The notes under the pieces were generated by a model that worked only from the letters and a program-made list of their open reading frames with translations, searched no databases and was not told the DNA's origin. The position numbers and the translations under genes were made by a program. A DNA stretch of 57,348 nucleotides from Alicyclobacillus sp. (GTDB lineage Bacteria; Bacillota; Bacilli; Alicyclobacillales; Alicyclobacillaceae). Location: assembly GCF_023511815.1 (NCBI RefSeq), contig NZ_JAIMAV010000010.1, forward strand, positions 1 to 57,348, read 5' to 3'. Below are positions 30,506 through 40,733 of this stretch, in pieces; positions within the stretch are counted from its first letter, which is position 1; every line of letters begins with the position of its first letter.

Positions 30506-30952
30506 GTGAAGGTGATTCTCATGGCCGATGTCAAGGGCCATGGCAAGAAGGGCGAGATCGTCCAGGTGTCGGAGGGGTACGCGAGGAACTTTCTGTTCCC
30601 GCGAAAGCTTGCGGTCGAGGCGACCGAGGCCAATCTGCAGCAGCTGAGAGCTCAGCAGGCGTCCAAGGCGCGAAAGGAAGCTCAGGAGCTGGCCGCCGCC
30701 AAACAGTTGGCCGAACGGTTGAACGCGCTCTCGGTTCGCATTCCGGCGCAGGCCGGGGAGGGGGGCCGGCTGTTCGGGGCCATCACGACAAAACACATCG
30801 GCGAGGCGTTGGCCAAACTCGGATTTGATCTGGACCGGCGCAAGATCCAGCTTGCCGAGCCGATCAAGGCCCTCGGCGGCTACCGGGTGACCATCAAGCT
30901 GCATCCGGAGGTCTCCGCGACCGTCAGCGTGTTCGTGGAAGAGGCTCACTGA
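30506..30952 (+). CDS. rplI: 50S ribosomal protein L9
   Basis: Large-subunit protein with two domains joined by a long helix; 148 aa. It begins [28 protein letters not shown], the S-shaped N-domain, and the C-domain includes [15 protein letters not shown] start at 30506 with GGAGGGG upstream. It is followed 7 bp later by dnaB, the standard pairing. Confidence 0.97.
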   Translation: MKVILMADVKGHGKKGEIVQVSEGYARNFLFPRKLAVEATEANLQQLRAQQASKARKEAQELAAAKQLAERLNALSVRIPAQAGEGGRLFGAITTKHIGEALAKLGFDLDRRKIQLAEPIKALGGYRVTIKLHPEVSATVSVFVEEAH

Positions 30953-30959
30953 GAGGCAG

Positions 30960-32369
30960 GTGGCATTCGGGTTGGAAGCGCGCGAACGGTCCGCCGGGGA
31001 CACGGCGGAGTGGCGCACGGGGGGCGCGGTGACCGATTTCCGTCTGCCTCCGCAACACGTCGAGGCGGAGCAGGCGGTGCTCGGAGCGATGCTGATCTCG
31101 CCGGACGCGGTCGCGTTGGCCACGGAGCTGTTGACGGCCGAGGACTTCTACCGGCGAGCGCATCAGGTGATCTTCCAAGCGATGGCGGATCTGTACGAGC
31201 GCGGCCAGCCGGTGGATGTGATCACCACCACGGCGGTGCTGCAATCGGCGGAAGGCGTGTTGGAGGGCGTGGGCGGGGCGGAGTATGTGGCCGGCTTGGC
31301 CGCCGCCATGCCGACCGCGTTGCATGTGCAACACTACGCCTCCATCGTCCGGGAGAAGGCGACGCTGCGGCGCGTGATCCAGGCCGCGGGGGAGATCAGC
31401 CAGATGGCGTACAGCGCGGATCTGGCGGCCGCCGAAGTCCTGGCGGAGGCAGAGCGCCTCATTCTCCAGCTCTCGCAGAATCAACGGGTCCGCGACTTCA
31501 CCCACATCTCCGAGGTGCTCGAGCAGACCTTCGAGCGGATTGAGCAGCTGTACGAGAGCGACGGGAATCTGACCGGCGTCCCGACGGGATACAGCGAGCT
31601 CGACCGCATGACCAGCGGGCTGCAGCGGTCCGACCTCATCATCGTCGCGGCCCGCCCGTCCGTCGGAAAGACGGCGTTCGCGCTCAACATCGCGCAGAAT
31701 GTGGCGGTCCGCGCAGGTCTTCCGGTCGCCATCTTCAGTCTCGAGATGGCGAAGGAGCAATTGGTGCAACGCATGCTGTGCGCGGAGGCGTTCATCGACG
31801 GGCACAAGCTCCGCAACGGAACGTTGGATGCGGACGACTGGCCCAAGCTGTCGATGGCCGTCAGCACCCTGAGCAACGCGCCCATCTACATCGACGACAC
31901 GCCCGGCATCACGGTGGCGGAGATGCGGAGCAAGCTCAGGCGGTTGAAGGCCGAGGTCGGATTGTCCTTCATCGTGATCGACTACCTGCAGCTGATCCAC
32001 GGCAGGCGGATGGCGTCCGAGAATCGGCAGCAGGAGATCTCGGACATCTCCCGTTCGCTCAAACAACTGGCGCGTGAGCTCGACGTGCCGGTCATGGCGC
32101 TCGCCCAGTTGAGCCGTTCGGTGGAGCAGCGTCAGGACAAACGACCCATGCTGTCGGATATCCGTGAGTCCGGAAGCATCGAGCAGGACGCGGACGTGGT
32201 CGCGTTCCTCTACCGGGACGATTATTACGATCCCGAGACGGAGAAGAAAAACGTCGTCGAGGTCCTGATTGCAAAGCAGCGCAACGGCCCGACCGGCAAG
32301 GTGGAATTGGTCTTCCTCAAGAACTTCAACAAATTCGTCAACCTGGAAAGAGTGCATGGGGCAGAATGA
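30960..32369 (+). CDS. dnaB: Replicative DNA helicase DnaB (DnaC in Bacillus)
   Basis: Hexameric 5'-3' fork helicase, up to 469 aa. The N-terminal domain starts RLPPQHVEAEQAVLGAML. The RecA-type motor has Walker A ARPSVGKTAFALN, Walker B FIVIDYLQL, and the segment LSDIRESGSIEQDADVV. The GTG at 30960 is the longest start. A second GTG at 31029 gives the family-like TDFRLPPQHVEAEQ and may be the true start. The stop overlaps the next gene by 4 bp. Confidence 0.97.
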   Translation: MAFGLEARERSAGDTAEWRTGGAVTDFRLPPQHVEAEQAVLGAMLISPDAVALATELLTAEDFYRRAHQVIFQAMADLYERGQPVDVITTTAVLQSAEGVLEGVGGAEYVAGLAAAMPTALHVQHYASIVREKATLRRVIQAAGEISQMAYSADLAAAEVLAEAERLILQLSQNQRVRDFTHISEVLEQTFERIEQLYESDGNLTGVPTGYSELDRMTSGLQRSDLIIVAARPSVGKTAFALNIAQNVAVRAGLPVAIFSLEMAKEQLVQRMLCAEAFIDGHKLRNGTLDADDWPKLSMAVSTLSNAPIYIDDTPGITVAEMRSKLRRLKAEVGLSFIVIDYLQLIHGRRMASENRQQEISDISRSLKQLARELDVPVMALAQLSRSVEQRQDKRPMLSDIRESGSIEQDADVVAFLYRDDYYDPETEKKNVVEVLIAKQRNGPTGKVELVFLKNFNKFVNLERVHGAE

Positions 32370-32824
32370 CGGACACACAGGATCGGCTCACGGCGCGCCC
32401 GGATGGGGACCGGCGGCGTCACCAGGCGCGTCTCGCCAAAGCGCGGCGCCAACGACAACGCCGGCGAGCCCGCCGGCGCCGGCGTCTTCGCTGGATGCGC
32501 GTGCTGCTGAGCCTTCGCTTCTGGACCCGCACCGCCATCGTGTTTGTCTTCGTGCTGGCCGTCGGCTTCTGGGCGAAGTTCGCGGTGGTGTACGACATCC
32601 CGGATTACGCCCGCCAGGGTGTCCTCACCGGGGTGCGGGCGTATGTCACGGTGAAACCCTGGTGGTTTGGTCCACCGCTGTTCGATCTCGGAGATTACGG
32701 TCCTCGCGACGCGGGGGCCGGGGATTGGGGTGCCAATCCCTGGCGGTGGATGGTCACCCAACTCGGCCGTTATCAGGACGTGGTGGTTCACCCGCAGATT
32801 GTCTGGGTGGACAAGGCCTCCTGA
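32366..32824 (+). CDS. Hypothetical single-pass membrane protein with Arg-rich N-terminus
   Basis: Unrecognised, 152 aa. The first 45 residues are extremely basic, with an Arg-dense block at about 27-43. A transmembrane helix follows at about 50-72 (TRTAIVFVFVLAVGFWAKF), and then a Trp/Gly/Pro-rich extracytoplasmic tail. The charge pattern predicts an N-in, C-out topology. ATG overlaps the dnaB stop (ATGA), so it is translationally coupled to the helicase. It is convergent with the next gene, 1 bp apart. Confidence 0.75.
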   Translation: MTDTQDRLTARPDGDRRRHQARLAKARRQRQRRRARRRRRLRWMRVLLSLRFWTRTAIVFVFVLAVGFWAKFAVVYDIPDYARQGVLTGVRAYVTVKPWWFGPPLFDLGDYGPRDAGAGDWGANPWRWMVTQLGRYQDVVVHPQIVWVDKAS

Positions 32825-32825
32825 A

Positions 32826-33194
32826 TCAGGTGTACCCGTCGCAATCCTTGATGACCTGCACCACCTGCTCGACCCGGTCCTCCGGACAGACGACCGTCAG
32901 GAGGAAGTTGCGCCCCGTGACATTGTCCGCGCCGTCGGACATCCCGCTGGCCGCTGGATCGGCGGCCAGCAACACCCCCGCCTCGTGAGTGGACGGGTCG
33001 GTGTTGAGCGTGAGCGACGCCAGCCCTTGAATCTTTCCGCTGATGGGAAACGCGTTTCGTTCCGGCATGCCCCCCGGATATGCGTGCAGTTCGGATACCT
33101 GTGTGACCTCGACGCCGAGCGCGCGGATCTTCTTTTCCGCGTGCCGCGCGTCCGCCTCGCTTCGAAAGGACGACAACACCGTGCGTTCCGCCAT
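32826..33194 (-). CDS. Hypothetical protein (122 aa)
   Basis: Unrecognised soluble protein. ATG at 33194 with GGAGGTGG four bases upstream. The N-terminal part (AERTVLSSFRSEADARHAEKKIRALGVEV) resembles the alpha-beta start of small ferredoxin-fold or stress-protein domains. The C-terminal part reads FLLTVVCPEDRVEQVVQVIKDCDG, a second beta-alpha unit. This suggests a duplicated alpha/beta domain. Its start faces walR divergently over an 83-bp gap, so the two may share regulatory DNA. Confidence 0.7.
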   Translation of the reverse strand: MAERTVLSSFRSEADARHAEKKIRALGVEVTQVSELHAYPGGMPERNAFPISGKIQGLASLTLNTDPSTHEAGVLLAADPAASGMSDGADNVTGRNFLLTVVCPEDRVEQVVQVIKDCDGYT

Positions 33195-33277
33195 GTGACC
33201 ACCTCCGGCTCGGTCCCTAGTGTGATCCGCGGGAGGCCGTTCCATGCCGAGACCGCAACGTCAGAGGAGGGTTGGGC

Positions 33278-33967
33278 ATGACGATGATCCTGGTGGTGGA
33301 GGACGAGGAGCCGATTGCGAATATTCTCAAGTACTCCCTGGAGCGGGAGGGGTACCAGGTGGAGGTCGCATTCGACGGTGTGGAGGCGGTCCGTCTGGCG
33401 CACAGCCTCGAACCGCATCTCATCCTGCTCGACGTGATGCTTCCGGAGAAGGACGGATTCCAGGTGTGCCGGGAGATCCGCGCGTTCAGCGCGGCGCCCA
33501 TCATCATGCTCACCGCCCGCAACGCGGAGGTGGACAAGGTGCTGGGGCTGGAACTCGGCGCGGACGACTACGTCACAAAACCGTTCAGCATCCGGGAGCT
33601 GCTCGCGCGGGTCAAGGCGAATCTGCGCCGCAGCGCGATGGAGGACATCACGCAGGAGGAGGAGCGCGGGCGGCTGCAGGTGCGCGACGTGGTGATTGAT
33701 CACGACACATACACCGTGCTGAAGCGGGGCGAGATGGTACCCCTGACCCACCGGGAGTTCGAACTGTTGGCCTTTCTCGCTTCCCATCCGGGGGTTGTCT
33801 TCACCAGGGAGCAGCTCCTCCGCCAGGTGTGGGGCAGCGAGTACGGCGGGGACACGCGGACGGTCGATGTGACCATCCGTCGTCTGCGGGAGAAGCTGGA
33901 GGACGATCCGAGCCATCCGGAATACGTCCTGACGCGACGGGGTGTGGGCTATTTTGCCGCGCGCTGA
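33278..33967 (+). CDS. walR: Response regulator WalR (YycF)
   Basis: OmpR/PhoB-type regulator controlling cell-wall hydrolase genes; 229 aa. The receiver domain has phospho-acceptor D52 ([13 protein letters not shown]), T-A and K switch residues (MLTARN, VTKPF), and the winged-helix domain ends [18 protein letters not shown]. The start is ATG at 33278, six bases after GAGGAGGG. It heads walR-walK-yycH-yycI-walJ-htrA. Overlaps walK by 14 bp. Confidence 0.96.
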   Translation: MTMILVVEDEEPIANILKYSLEREGYQVEVAFDGVEAVRLAHSLEPHLILLDVMLPEKDGFQVCREIRAFSAAPIIMLTARNAEVDKVLGLELGADDYVTKPFSIRELLARVKANLRRSAMEDITQEEERGRLQVRDVVIDHDTYTVLKRGEMVPLTHREFELLAFLASHPGVVFTREQLLRQVWGSEYGGDTRTVDVTIRRLREKLEDDPSHPEYVLTRRGVGYFAAR

Positions 33968-35708
33968 CGGACTCCTTCGCAGCATCCGGACGAAGCTGGT
34001 GGTGGTCTACGTCCTGCTCATCCTGTTCGCGCTGGAACTGATCGGGGCGTACTTCGTGCGGACTCTGACCGCGTCGCTCATTCGCACCAACACGGAGGCG
34101 GCGCTGAACCAGGCGCAATTGACGGCGACCATCATTGGACCGGAACTCGATCCGGGCGCCCGTCGCAACACGGAGCCCCCGTCGCTTCTCGGTTCCCTGC
34201 CGCGGCTGTTCGATGGTTCGGTCTATGTCCTCGACCCGCAGGGCGTTGTGCAGGATACCACCGCCACCAGCGCCCTCATCGGGCAGAAGCGCGTCGACTC
34301 CGTCGCGACGCAGGCGTTGGTTGAGCGAAAGCCCGCCACCGGCATTCGGATCGATCCCCTGACCCAGCAGCACTTCCTGGCGGTCGCCGTGCCCGTCTAC
34401 CGGCAGCGCCAATTCGCCGGCATCGTGGAGAACGTCGTGCCCATCCAGTCCACCTACGACACCATTCGCCAGGTGACGACCATCTACTACACCTCGAGCG
34501 TCCTGGTTCTGCTGTTGACCGCGCTGCTCGGCATCGTTCTGTCGCGCACGCTGACCGGCCATGTGGCGGCCTTGACGCGCCAGGCCCGGAAGCTGGCGTC
34601 GGGGGACTACAGCCAACGGGTCGCCGTGAAAAGCGACGATGAGATTGGCGATCTCGCGGCCGCCATCAACGATCTGACGGACAAGCTCGAGGACGCCATC
34701 GCGGCCAACGCCCGCGAGCGGGATCGGCTGCAGGCCATCCTCCGGTACATGGGGGACGGGGTGGTGGCGTTTGACGCCAATCTCCAGCCGCTGTTTCAAA
34801 ACGACGCGGCGCGGCGGATGCTTTCGGGCGTCCCGTCCGGACAGGTCTCCCGGGCCCTCGGCATCCCGTCGCCGCCCCCGGCGGAGGGGGAGCGGATGTA
34901 CATCCGCGAGCTGGATGAGGCGCTCATCCACGTCCACCTGACCGCCATTCGGCGGCACGGAGAGGCGGAGGGCTACGTCGCGCTGCTCCGCGATGTCACG
35001 AAGGAGGAAAAACTGCAGCAGGCCCGGCGGGATTTCGTCGCCAACGTGTCGCACGAGCTGCGAACCCCGCTGACCACCGTCAAGTCGTATGTCGAGGCGT
35101 TGTTGTTGGGGGATCAGGATGCCGCCACGCGCGAACAGTTCCTCCGTGTGGTGGACCATGAAGCGGACCGAATGGTTCGCCTGACGGAGGATCTGCTGCA
35201 GCTGACCGGATTGGAGTCCGGGGAAGCGCCTCTCCGGCCCGTCCGGGTGGACATCCGGGAATGGATGGACCGGGCGCACCGGCGGTTTGCGCTGCAGGCG
35301 CAGGCGCAGGGTGTGCATCTGAGCACCGAGTCGTCGGGGCGAGGATTCGTGGTGGGTGACGCGGACCTCCTGGATCGCCTGCTCGACAATCTGGTCAGCA
35401 ACGCGCTGCACTACACCCCGAGGGGCGGAGCGGTGCGGCTTTGCGCCGAATGCACCGGCGATCGGGTGTGCCTGACCGTGGCGGACACGGGAATCGGCAT
35501 TCCCAAGGAGGACCTTCCGCACGTGTTTGAACGGTTCTACCGAGTGGATAAAGCGCGATCCCGCCGGCGCGGCGGCACCGGTCTCGGTCTCGCGCTGGCC
35601 AGGGAAATCGTCGAACGCCACGAGGGGACCATCCGCATCGACAGCGAGCTCGGCAAGGGGACGACCGTCACCGTCCACCTGCCGCTCGACGAGGAGGGAT
35701 GCCGATGA
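33954..35708 (+). CDS. walK: Sensor histidine kinase WalK (YycG)
   Basis: Membrane sensor of the essential WalRK system, about 584 aa. Transmembrane helix 1 ([20 protein letters not shown]) is followed by an extracellular PAS-like domain, and helix 2 at about residues 180-200. Then come HAMP, a cytoplasmic PAS, HisKA with H367 in [19 protein letters not shown], and a HATPase domain with [22 protein letters not shown] and GGTGLGLA. I prefer the TTG at 33954 because it matches the family N-terminus; GTG at 33942 is an alternative with a poor RBS. Confidence 0.96.
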   Translation: MPRADGLLRSIRTKLVVVYVLLILFALELIGAYFVRTLTASLIRTNTEAALNQAQLTATIIGPELDPGARRNTEPPSLLGSLPRLFDGSVYVLDPQGVVQDTTATSALIGQKRVDSVATQALVERKPATGIRIDPLTQQHFLAVAVPVYRQRQFAGIVENVVPIQSTYDTIRQVTTIYYTSSVLVLLLTALLGIVLSRTLTGHVAALTRQARKLASGDYSQRVAVKSDDEIGDLAAAINDLTDKLEDAIAANARERDRLQAILRYMGDGVVAFDANLQPLFQNDAARRMLSGVPSGQVSRALGIPSPPPAEGERMYIRELDEALIHVHLTAIRRHGEAEGYVALLRDVTKEEKLQQARRDFVANVSHELRTPLTTVKSYVEALLLGDQDAATREQFLRVVDHEADRMVRLTEDLLQLTGLESGEAPLRPVRVDIREWMDRAHRRFALQAQAQGVHLSTESSGRGFVVGDADLLDRLLDNLVSNALHYTPRGGAVRLCAECTGDRVCLTVADTGIGIPKEDLPHVFERFYRVDKARSRRRGGTGLGLALAREIVERHEGTIRIDSELGKGTTVTVHLPLDEEGCR

Positions 35709-36991
35709 CCCGCTCGCGCATCAAGTCGGTGGTGCTCCTGCTGTTGGTCTGCATCAGCGTTGCGCTCAGCTATCTTTTGTGGAGCGGCCGTCTGCAACAG
35801 ACCGGTGAGGTGGTGTACGGAGAGGCCGACGGCCTGACGAACGCGGAGGACCCGCAACCGGAGACGGCGCTGTCGCCGGTGCGCTGGGTGTTGACGGCGG
35901 CCAAACCACAGGGCGTTCACGTGGCGGTGGCGGGCGGGGCGGAATTCAGCCAGTGGCAGCGCCTGCTGGCCGGCGTCAGGGTGGAAAACCTCCATCCCAT
36001 CGCCGGGGTGCCGGCGGCAAACGGTTGGACGGCGCGGGTGGAGTTTGGGACCGCGTTGCCGTTCCGGCTTCTGTCCGCCTGGGTGCCGGGCCTGAACAGC
36101 CTCGGGCTGCTCGGCAAAGCGCGGGACATCACCCTGTATGTCCCGCCCGGAGGGAGGACCGTGCGGCTGTGGATGTCGGGCGGCGCCGTGTTGTACGGCG
36201 CCGACACGGACCTCGACCCGCAGGCCTTTCAGCGCGCCATCGAGAACGCCGCCGCGGAGCCGGCCTGGGTCGACTGGAACGCCGACACGGACAGCTTTAT
36301 CCCCGGAGCGGGCCAGCCGATGCGCACCTTCCGCGTGCATCGGGAGAACGCGCCGCTGCTGCCGCTGGTGCACACCTTTTTCGTCAACCCGATGGCGCTC
36401 ACCCGGATGGACGAGAACGACCACACGGTGCTCTGGACGGATGGCACCCGGGTGGTGTCGTGGGACAAGCGGGAGAACACCCTTTCCTACACGGATCCCA
36501 ACCCGCCTCAGCCGAGTGAGGACAGCGACCCGGATCCAGGGGATGTTCTGCAGTTCATCCGTGGCCACGGCGGGACGGAGGATTTCAGCCGGCTGGACGA
36601 CAGCGATGTCACAGGCGCGGTGGCGTCCTATCAATTTCATCCGTATGTGGACGGATATCCGGTGCTGACCGCGAACGCGGCCAGCCAACTGGAGATCCAA
36701 GGCGGGCACGTGGTGTCGTACCGCAGGCCGGTGGCCAACCTGTCCAATCCCGTCTCCGACGGCACCGTGACGGTCATGGGAGCGCCGGCGCTCAAGGCCA
36801 TCCTGCAGAAGCTGATGCCCAACACACCCGTGGGCACCTTGACCGTTCGGCTGGGATACGCGCTCACCGGCGCGGCGGCGAAGGACGGGATGCGGTTGCA
36901 GCCGGCTTATTTCGTATCGCAGAGCGGTCTGCCGCTGTGGGTGATTGACGCGGTCAACGGCCGCGTGCTGCAGGGGATGAGCGGATCATGA
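35705..36991 (+). CDS. yycH: WalK regulatory protein YycH
   Basis: Extracytoplasmic regulator that binds WalK together with YycI; 428 aa. One N-terminal transmembrane helix (about residues 6-22, VVLLLLVCISVALSYLL) precedes a large extracellular domain. Sequence divergence in this family is high, so the call rests on helix layout, length and the walRK-yycH-yycI order. The start is ATG at 35705 (RBS GAGGAGG at seven bases), overlapping walK by 4 bp and yycI by 4 bp. Confidence 0.88.
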   Translation: MTRSRIKSVVLLLLVCISVALSYLLWSGRLQQTGEVVYGEADGLTNAEDPQPETALSPVRWVLTAAKPQGVHVAVAGGAEFSQWQRLLAGVRVENLHPIAGVPAANGWTARVEFGTALPFRLLSAWVPGLNSLGLLGKARDITLYVPPGGRTVRLWMSGGAVLYGADTDLDPQAFQRAIENAAAEPAWVDWNADTDSFIPGAGQPMRTFRVHRENAPLLPLVHTFFVNPMALTRMDENDHTVLWTDGTRVVSWDKRENTLSYTDPNPPQPSEDSDPDPGDVLQFIRGHGGTEDFSRLDDSDVTGAVASYQFHPYVDGYPVLTANAASQLEIQGGHVVSYRRPVANLSNPVSDGTVTVMGAPALKAILQKLMPNTPVGTLTVRLGYALTGAAAKDGMRLQPAYFVSQSGLPLWVIDAVNGRVLQGMSGS

Positions 36992-37860
36992 ACTGGGAGC
37001 TGGCGAAGAGTTGGTTGCTCGTGGCGTTTCTTTTGCTCGATCTGTTTCTCGGCTGGCAGGTGTACGAGAGCCGACGGGAGTTTCTCGGGTACGTCGCCTC
37101 TGTGTCCGACCAGCTCGCCAACACGAAAACCATCCTCTCCGAACACGGGTTCATTTTGGCCACGGCGGTACCGTCGGAGCACCCGGACATGCCCCTGATC
37201 CGCGCCGATTTTGCCGCCGTCCCCCTGGAGGACCTCGGACGGCTCGCGTTCCCCCCCTCCTCGTCCTGGCAGGTCGACGCGCAGGCGGGCACGCTGCACG
37301 CCGACCAGGGAGAGATTCGAACCCTGGGACAGGGGCAGTGGCAGGTGCGCTTCACGGCGCCCATTCCATGGCCCAACCAGGGCCTGGCCGGCCTGCCGGG
37401 CGTGTGGCAACCGGGACAGTACCAGGAGGACACCGGACTCGCGGTGGCCGCGGGACTGTCCAAGGACGGCCGGGCCACGGGAACAAGGGTGTTCGTCCAG
37501 ACGGCGAACGGATTCCCGGTGTTTGACGCGGCGGTGTCGGTGGCGCTGGTCAACGGGCGGGTGACCGGATTCACGCAGACGGCGCTGGTCAACGTGGCGG
37601 CGGCCGGAGACGCGAAACCCACCATCAGCGCCATGGACGCGCTCGACAGCCTGGCCGGTGCGGTGGACAAATCCGCAGGCGGGGCGGATAATAAAATTCT
37701 GAGCGTCACTCTGGGGTATGTGCACAAGGTTCCCAAGACCGCATCCGGTGTTCAGGGCGCACCGGCGCAGGGATACTGGTTCCCGGTCTGGCGCGTCGTC
37801 ACCCCCAATCATCTCTACGACATCAACGCATTGACGGGCGAGGTCGACACGGAATCGTGA
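36988..37860 (+). CDS. yycI: WalK regulatory protein YycI
   Basis: Partner of YycH in controlling WalK activity; 290 aa. It begins NWELAKSWLLVAFLLLDLFLGWQV, a membrane anchor with the family's NWxxAKxxL start, followed by an extracellular domain with internal beta-rich repeats. The ATG overlaps yycH by 4 bp. Confidence 0.9.
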   Translation: MNWELAKSWLLVAFLLLDLFLGWQVYESRREFLGYVASVSDQLANTKTILSEHGFILATAVPSEHPDMPLIRADFAAVPLEDLGRLAFPPSSSWQVDAQAGTLHADQGEIRTLGQGQWQVRFTAPIPWPNQGLAGLPGVWQPGQYQEDTGLAVAAGLSKDGRATGTRVFVQTANGFPVFDAAVSVALVNGRVTGFTQTALVNVAAAGDAKPTISAMDALDSLAGAVDKSAGGADNKILSVTLGYVHKVPKTASGVQGAPAQGYWFPVWRVVTPNHLYDINALTGEVDTES

Positions 37861-37885
37861 TTCCGCCCGTCCGTGGGAGGATCTC

Positions 37886-38683
37886 GTGCTTCAATTCAGC
37901 ATCCTGGCCAGCGGAAGTTCTGGCAACGCGATCTACATACAGACCGAACGCACACGCCTGCTGCTCGACGCCGGCATCAGCGCCAGGCAGATCCGGGATC
38001 GCATGCGATCCGTCGGCGTCGACGCCTTTCACGACATCGACGCGGTGCTGTTGACGCATGAACACGTCGATCACGTCCGCGGTTTTCCGCAGGTCGCCAA
38101 ACAGACGCAGGCCCGCGTGTACGCCACCGAGGGGACGTGGCATCACACCCTGGCGTCGGTCGACGAGTGGCTTGGCCCCGAGCGCCGGGAGACCGTTCGC
38201 GCCGGGGAGCCCTTTTCCGTGGGCGACATCCGGGTGACCCCCTTTTCCGTCTCGCATGACGCCGAGGAACCCGTCGCGTACCGGTTCGACGCCGACGGGT
38301 CCTCGCTGACGGTCCTGACGGACCTGGGCTACGTCAGCGACACCATCAAAGACATCGTCAAAGGGTGCCAGGCGTACGTCTGGGAGGCGAACCACGACGT
38401 CGAGATGCTGCGCAGCGGACGCTATCCATGGCATCTGAAGCGCCGAATCCTCGGGGACAAAGGGCATCTGTCCAACGAGGACGCGGCCGTGGCGCTGGCC
38501 GACCTGGTCGGTGACAGCGTGATGCAGGTGTATCTTGCGCACCTCAGTGAGGAGAACAACCTTCCGGACCTGGCGGAGCTGACGGTGCATACGATTCTCA
38601 AGGAATGTCAGCCCGTTTACGGAGACCTGGTCCGGCTTCGCCGCACCAGTCGGACGGAGGCGACCCCGCTGAACACGCTGTGA
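37886..38683 (+). CDS. walJ: Metallo-beta-lactamase fold protein WalJ (YycJ)
   Basis: Cytoplasmic MBL-fold nuclease-like protein; 265 aa. WalJ/YycJ proteins act in DNA repair or cell-division timing. Metal ligands are visible in LTHEHVDHVRG (HxHxDH), a later His in FSVSHDAEEP, and Asp in LTDLGYVSD. It begins LQFSILASGSSGNAIYI, a family hallmark. GTG start at 37886 with GGGAGG upstream. Confidence 0.94.
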   Translation: MLQFSILASGSSGNAIYIQTERTRLLLDAGISARQIRDRMRSVGVDAFHDIDAVLLTHEHVDHVRGFPQVAKQTQARVYATEGTWHHTLASVDEWLGPERRETVRAGEPFSVGDIRVTPFSVSHDAEEPVAYRFDADGSSLTVLTDLGYVSDTIKDIVKGCQAYVWEANHDVEMLRSGRYPWHLKRRILGDKGHLSNEDAAVALADLVGDSVMQVYLAHLSEENNLPDLAELTVHTILKECQPVYGDLVRLRRTSRTEATPLNTL

Positions 38684-38783
38684 ACGGCCGGACCGCGACA
38701 TCGGACGAGGCGCCTTCGGTACGGGATACAACGGACCAGATTTGTCCACCCTACACGCATACAGGAAAGGACGGTCGAGGCGA

Positions 38784-40052
<1,269 letters not shown>

Positions 40053-40055
40053 CCG

Positions 40056-40535
40056 ATGCAGGTGGTGCTGATTGCTGTCGGGCGCCTGAAGGAGCGCCAT
40101 TGGCGCGATGCTCAGGCGGAATACGCGAAGCGACTGTCCGGCGCCGTCCAGTTGGAGATCCGCGAGGTGGACGACGAACCCGCGCCGGACGGGGCTGGAG
40201 AAGCCATCCGGATGGCCGCCCTGGACCGGGAGGCCGCCCGCATCGAACGGCTCTTGCGGGAACGCGATGGCGTCATTGTCCTGGACATTCGCGGACGGAT
40301 GCTGTCCTCGGAGGATTGGAGCCGGGAGTACACGCGGCTGGCCTCGGAGGGATTCGGCCGGCTGGTGTTTGTCATCGGCGGATCGTACGGATTGCACCCG
40401 AGGTTGGCGGACCGAGCCCAACTTCGCTGGAGTTTCGGGCCGGCGACATTTCCGCACCAGTTGGCGCGTATCATGACCTTGGAGCAGATCTACCGGGGCA
40501 TTCGCATCGCGCAGGGCGCGCCGTATCACAAGTGA
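40056..40535 (+). CDS. rlmH: 23S rRNA (pseudouridine1915-N3) methyltransferase RlmH
   Basis: SPOUT-class methyltransferase acting on helix 69 of 23S rRNA; 159 aa. The trefoil-knot SAM site is in FVIGGSYGLHP, and the C-terminus ATFPHQLARIMTLEQIYRGIRIAQGAPYHK is almost invariant in the family. ATG is 3 bp after htrA with no clear RBS, so coupling is likely. Confidence 0.97.
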   Translation: MQVVLIAVGRLKERHWRDAQAEYAKRLSGAVQLEIREVDDEPAPDGAGEAIRMAALDREAARIERLLRERDGVIVLDIRGRMLSSEDWSREYTRLASEGFGRLVFVIGGSYGLHPRLADRAQLRWSFGPATFPHQLARIMTLEQIYRGIRIAQGAPYHK

Positions 40536-40633
40536 CGGGCGCCGGCTTTGGATGCCCCGTCTCGAGATCGGCTCCGCAGTGGTGGAGTCCACTGGAGCGG
40601 TGCACGCCGCTCAAAACGCGGTTTCCCGCCAAT

Positions 40634-40679
40634 GACTCCTGTCTTTGCCGAACGCAGAGGCCGGAGTCGTTGGCTTTTC
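40634..40679 (+). terminator. Probable terminator of the walR-rlmH operon
   Basis: GACTCCTGTCTTTGC (40634-40648) pairs with GCAGAGGCCGGAGTC (40654-40668) with one mismatch and two G-U pairs, followed shortly by TTTTCT. Confidence 0.6.
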
Positions 40680-40733
40680 TTGTGCCCTGATGGCCCCTGC
40701 GTCCGGACACGGTGGAACGTGGAGGGATGCGGC

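Noticed and set aside
40548-40733. N-terminal extension of the antiporter
   Set aside because: The in-frame upstream part is Arg/Ser-rich, overlaps the walR-operon terminator and lacks an RBS; the GTG at 40734 has one.
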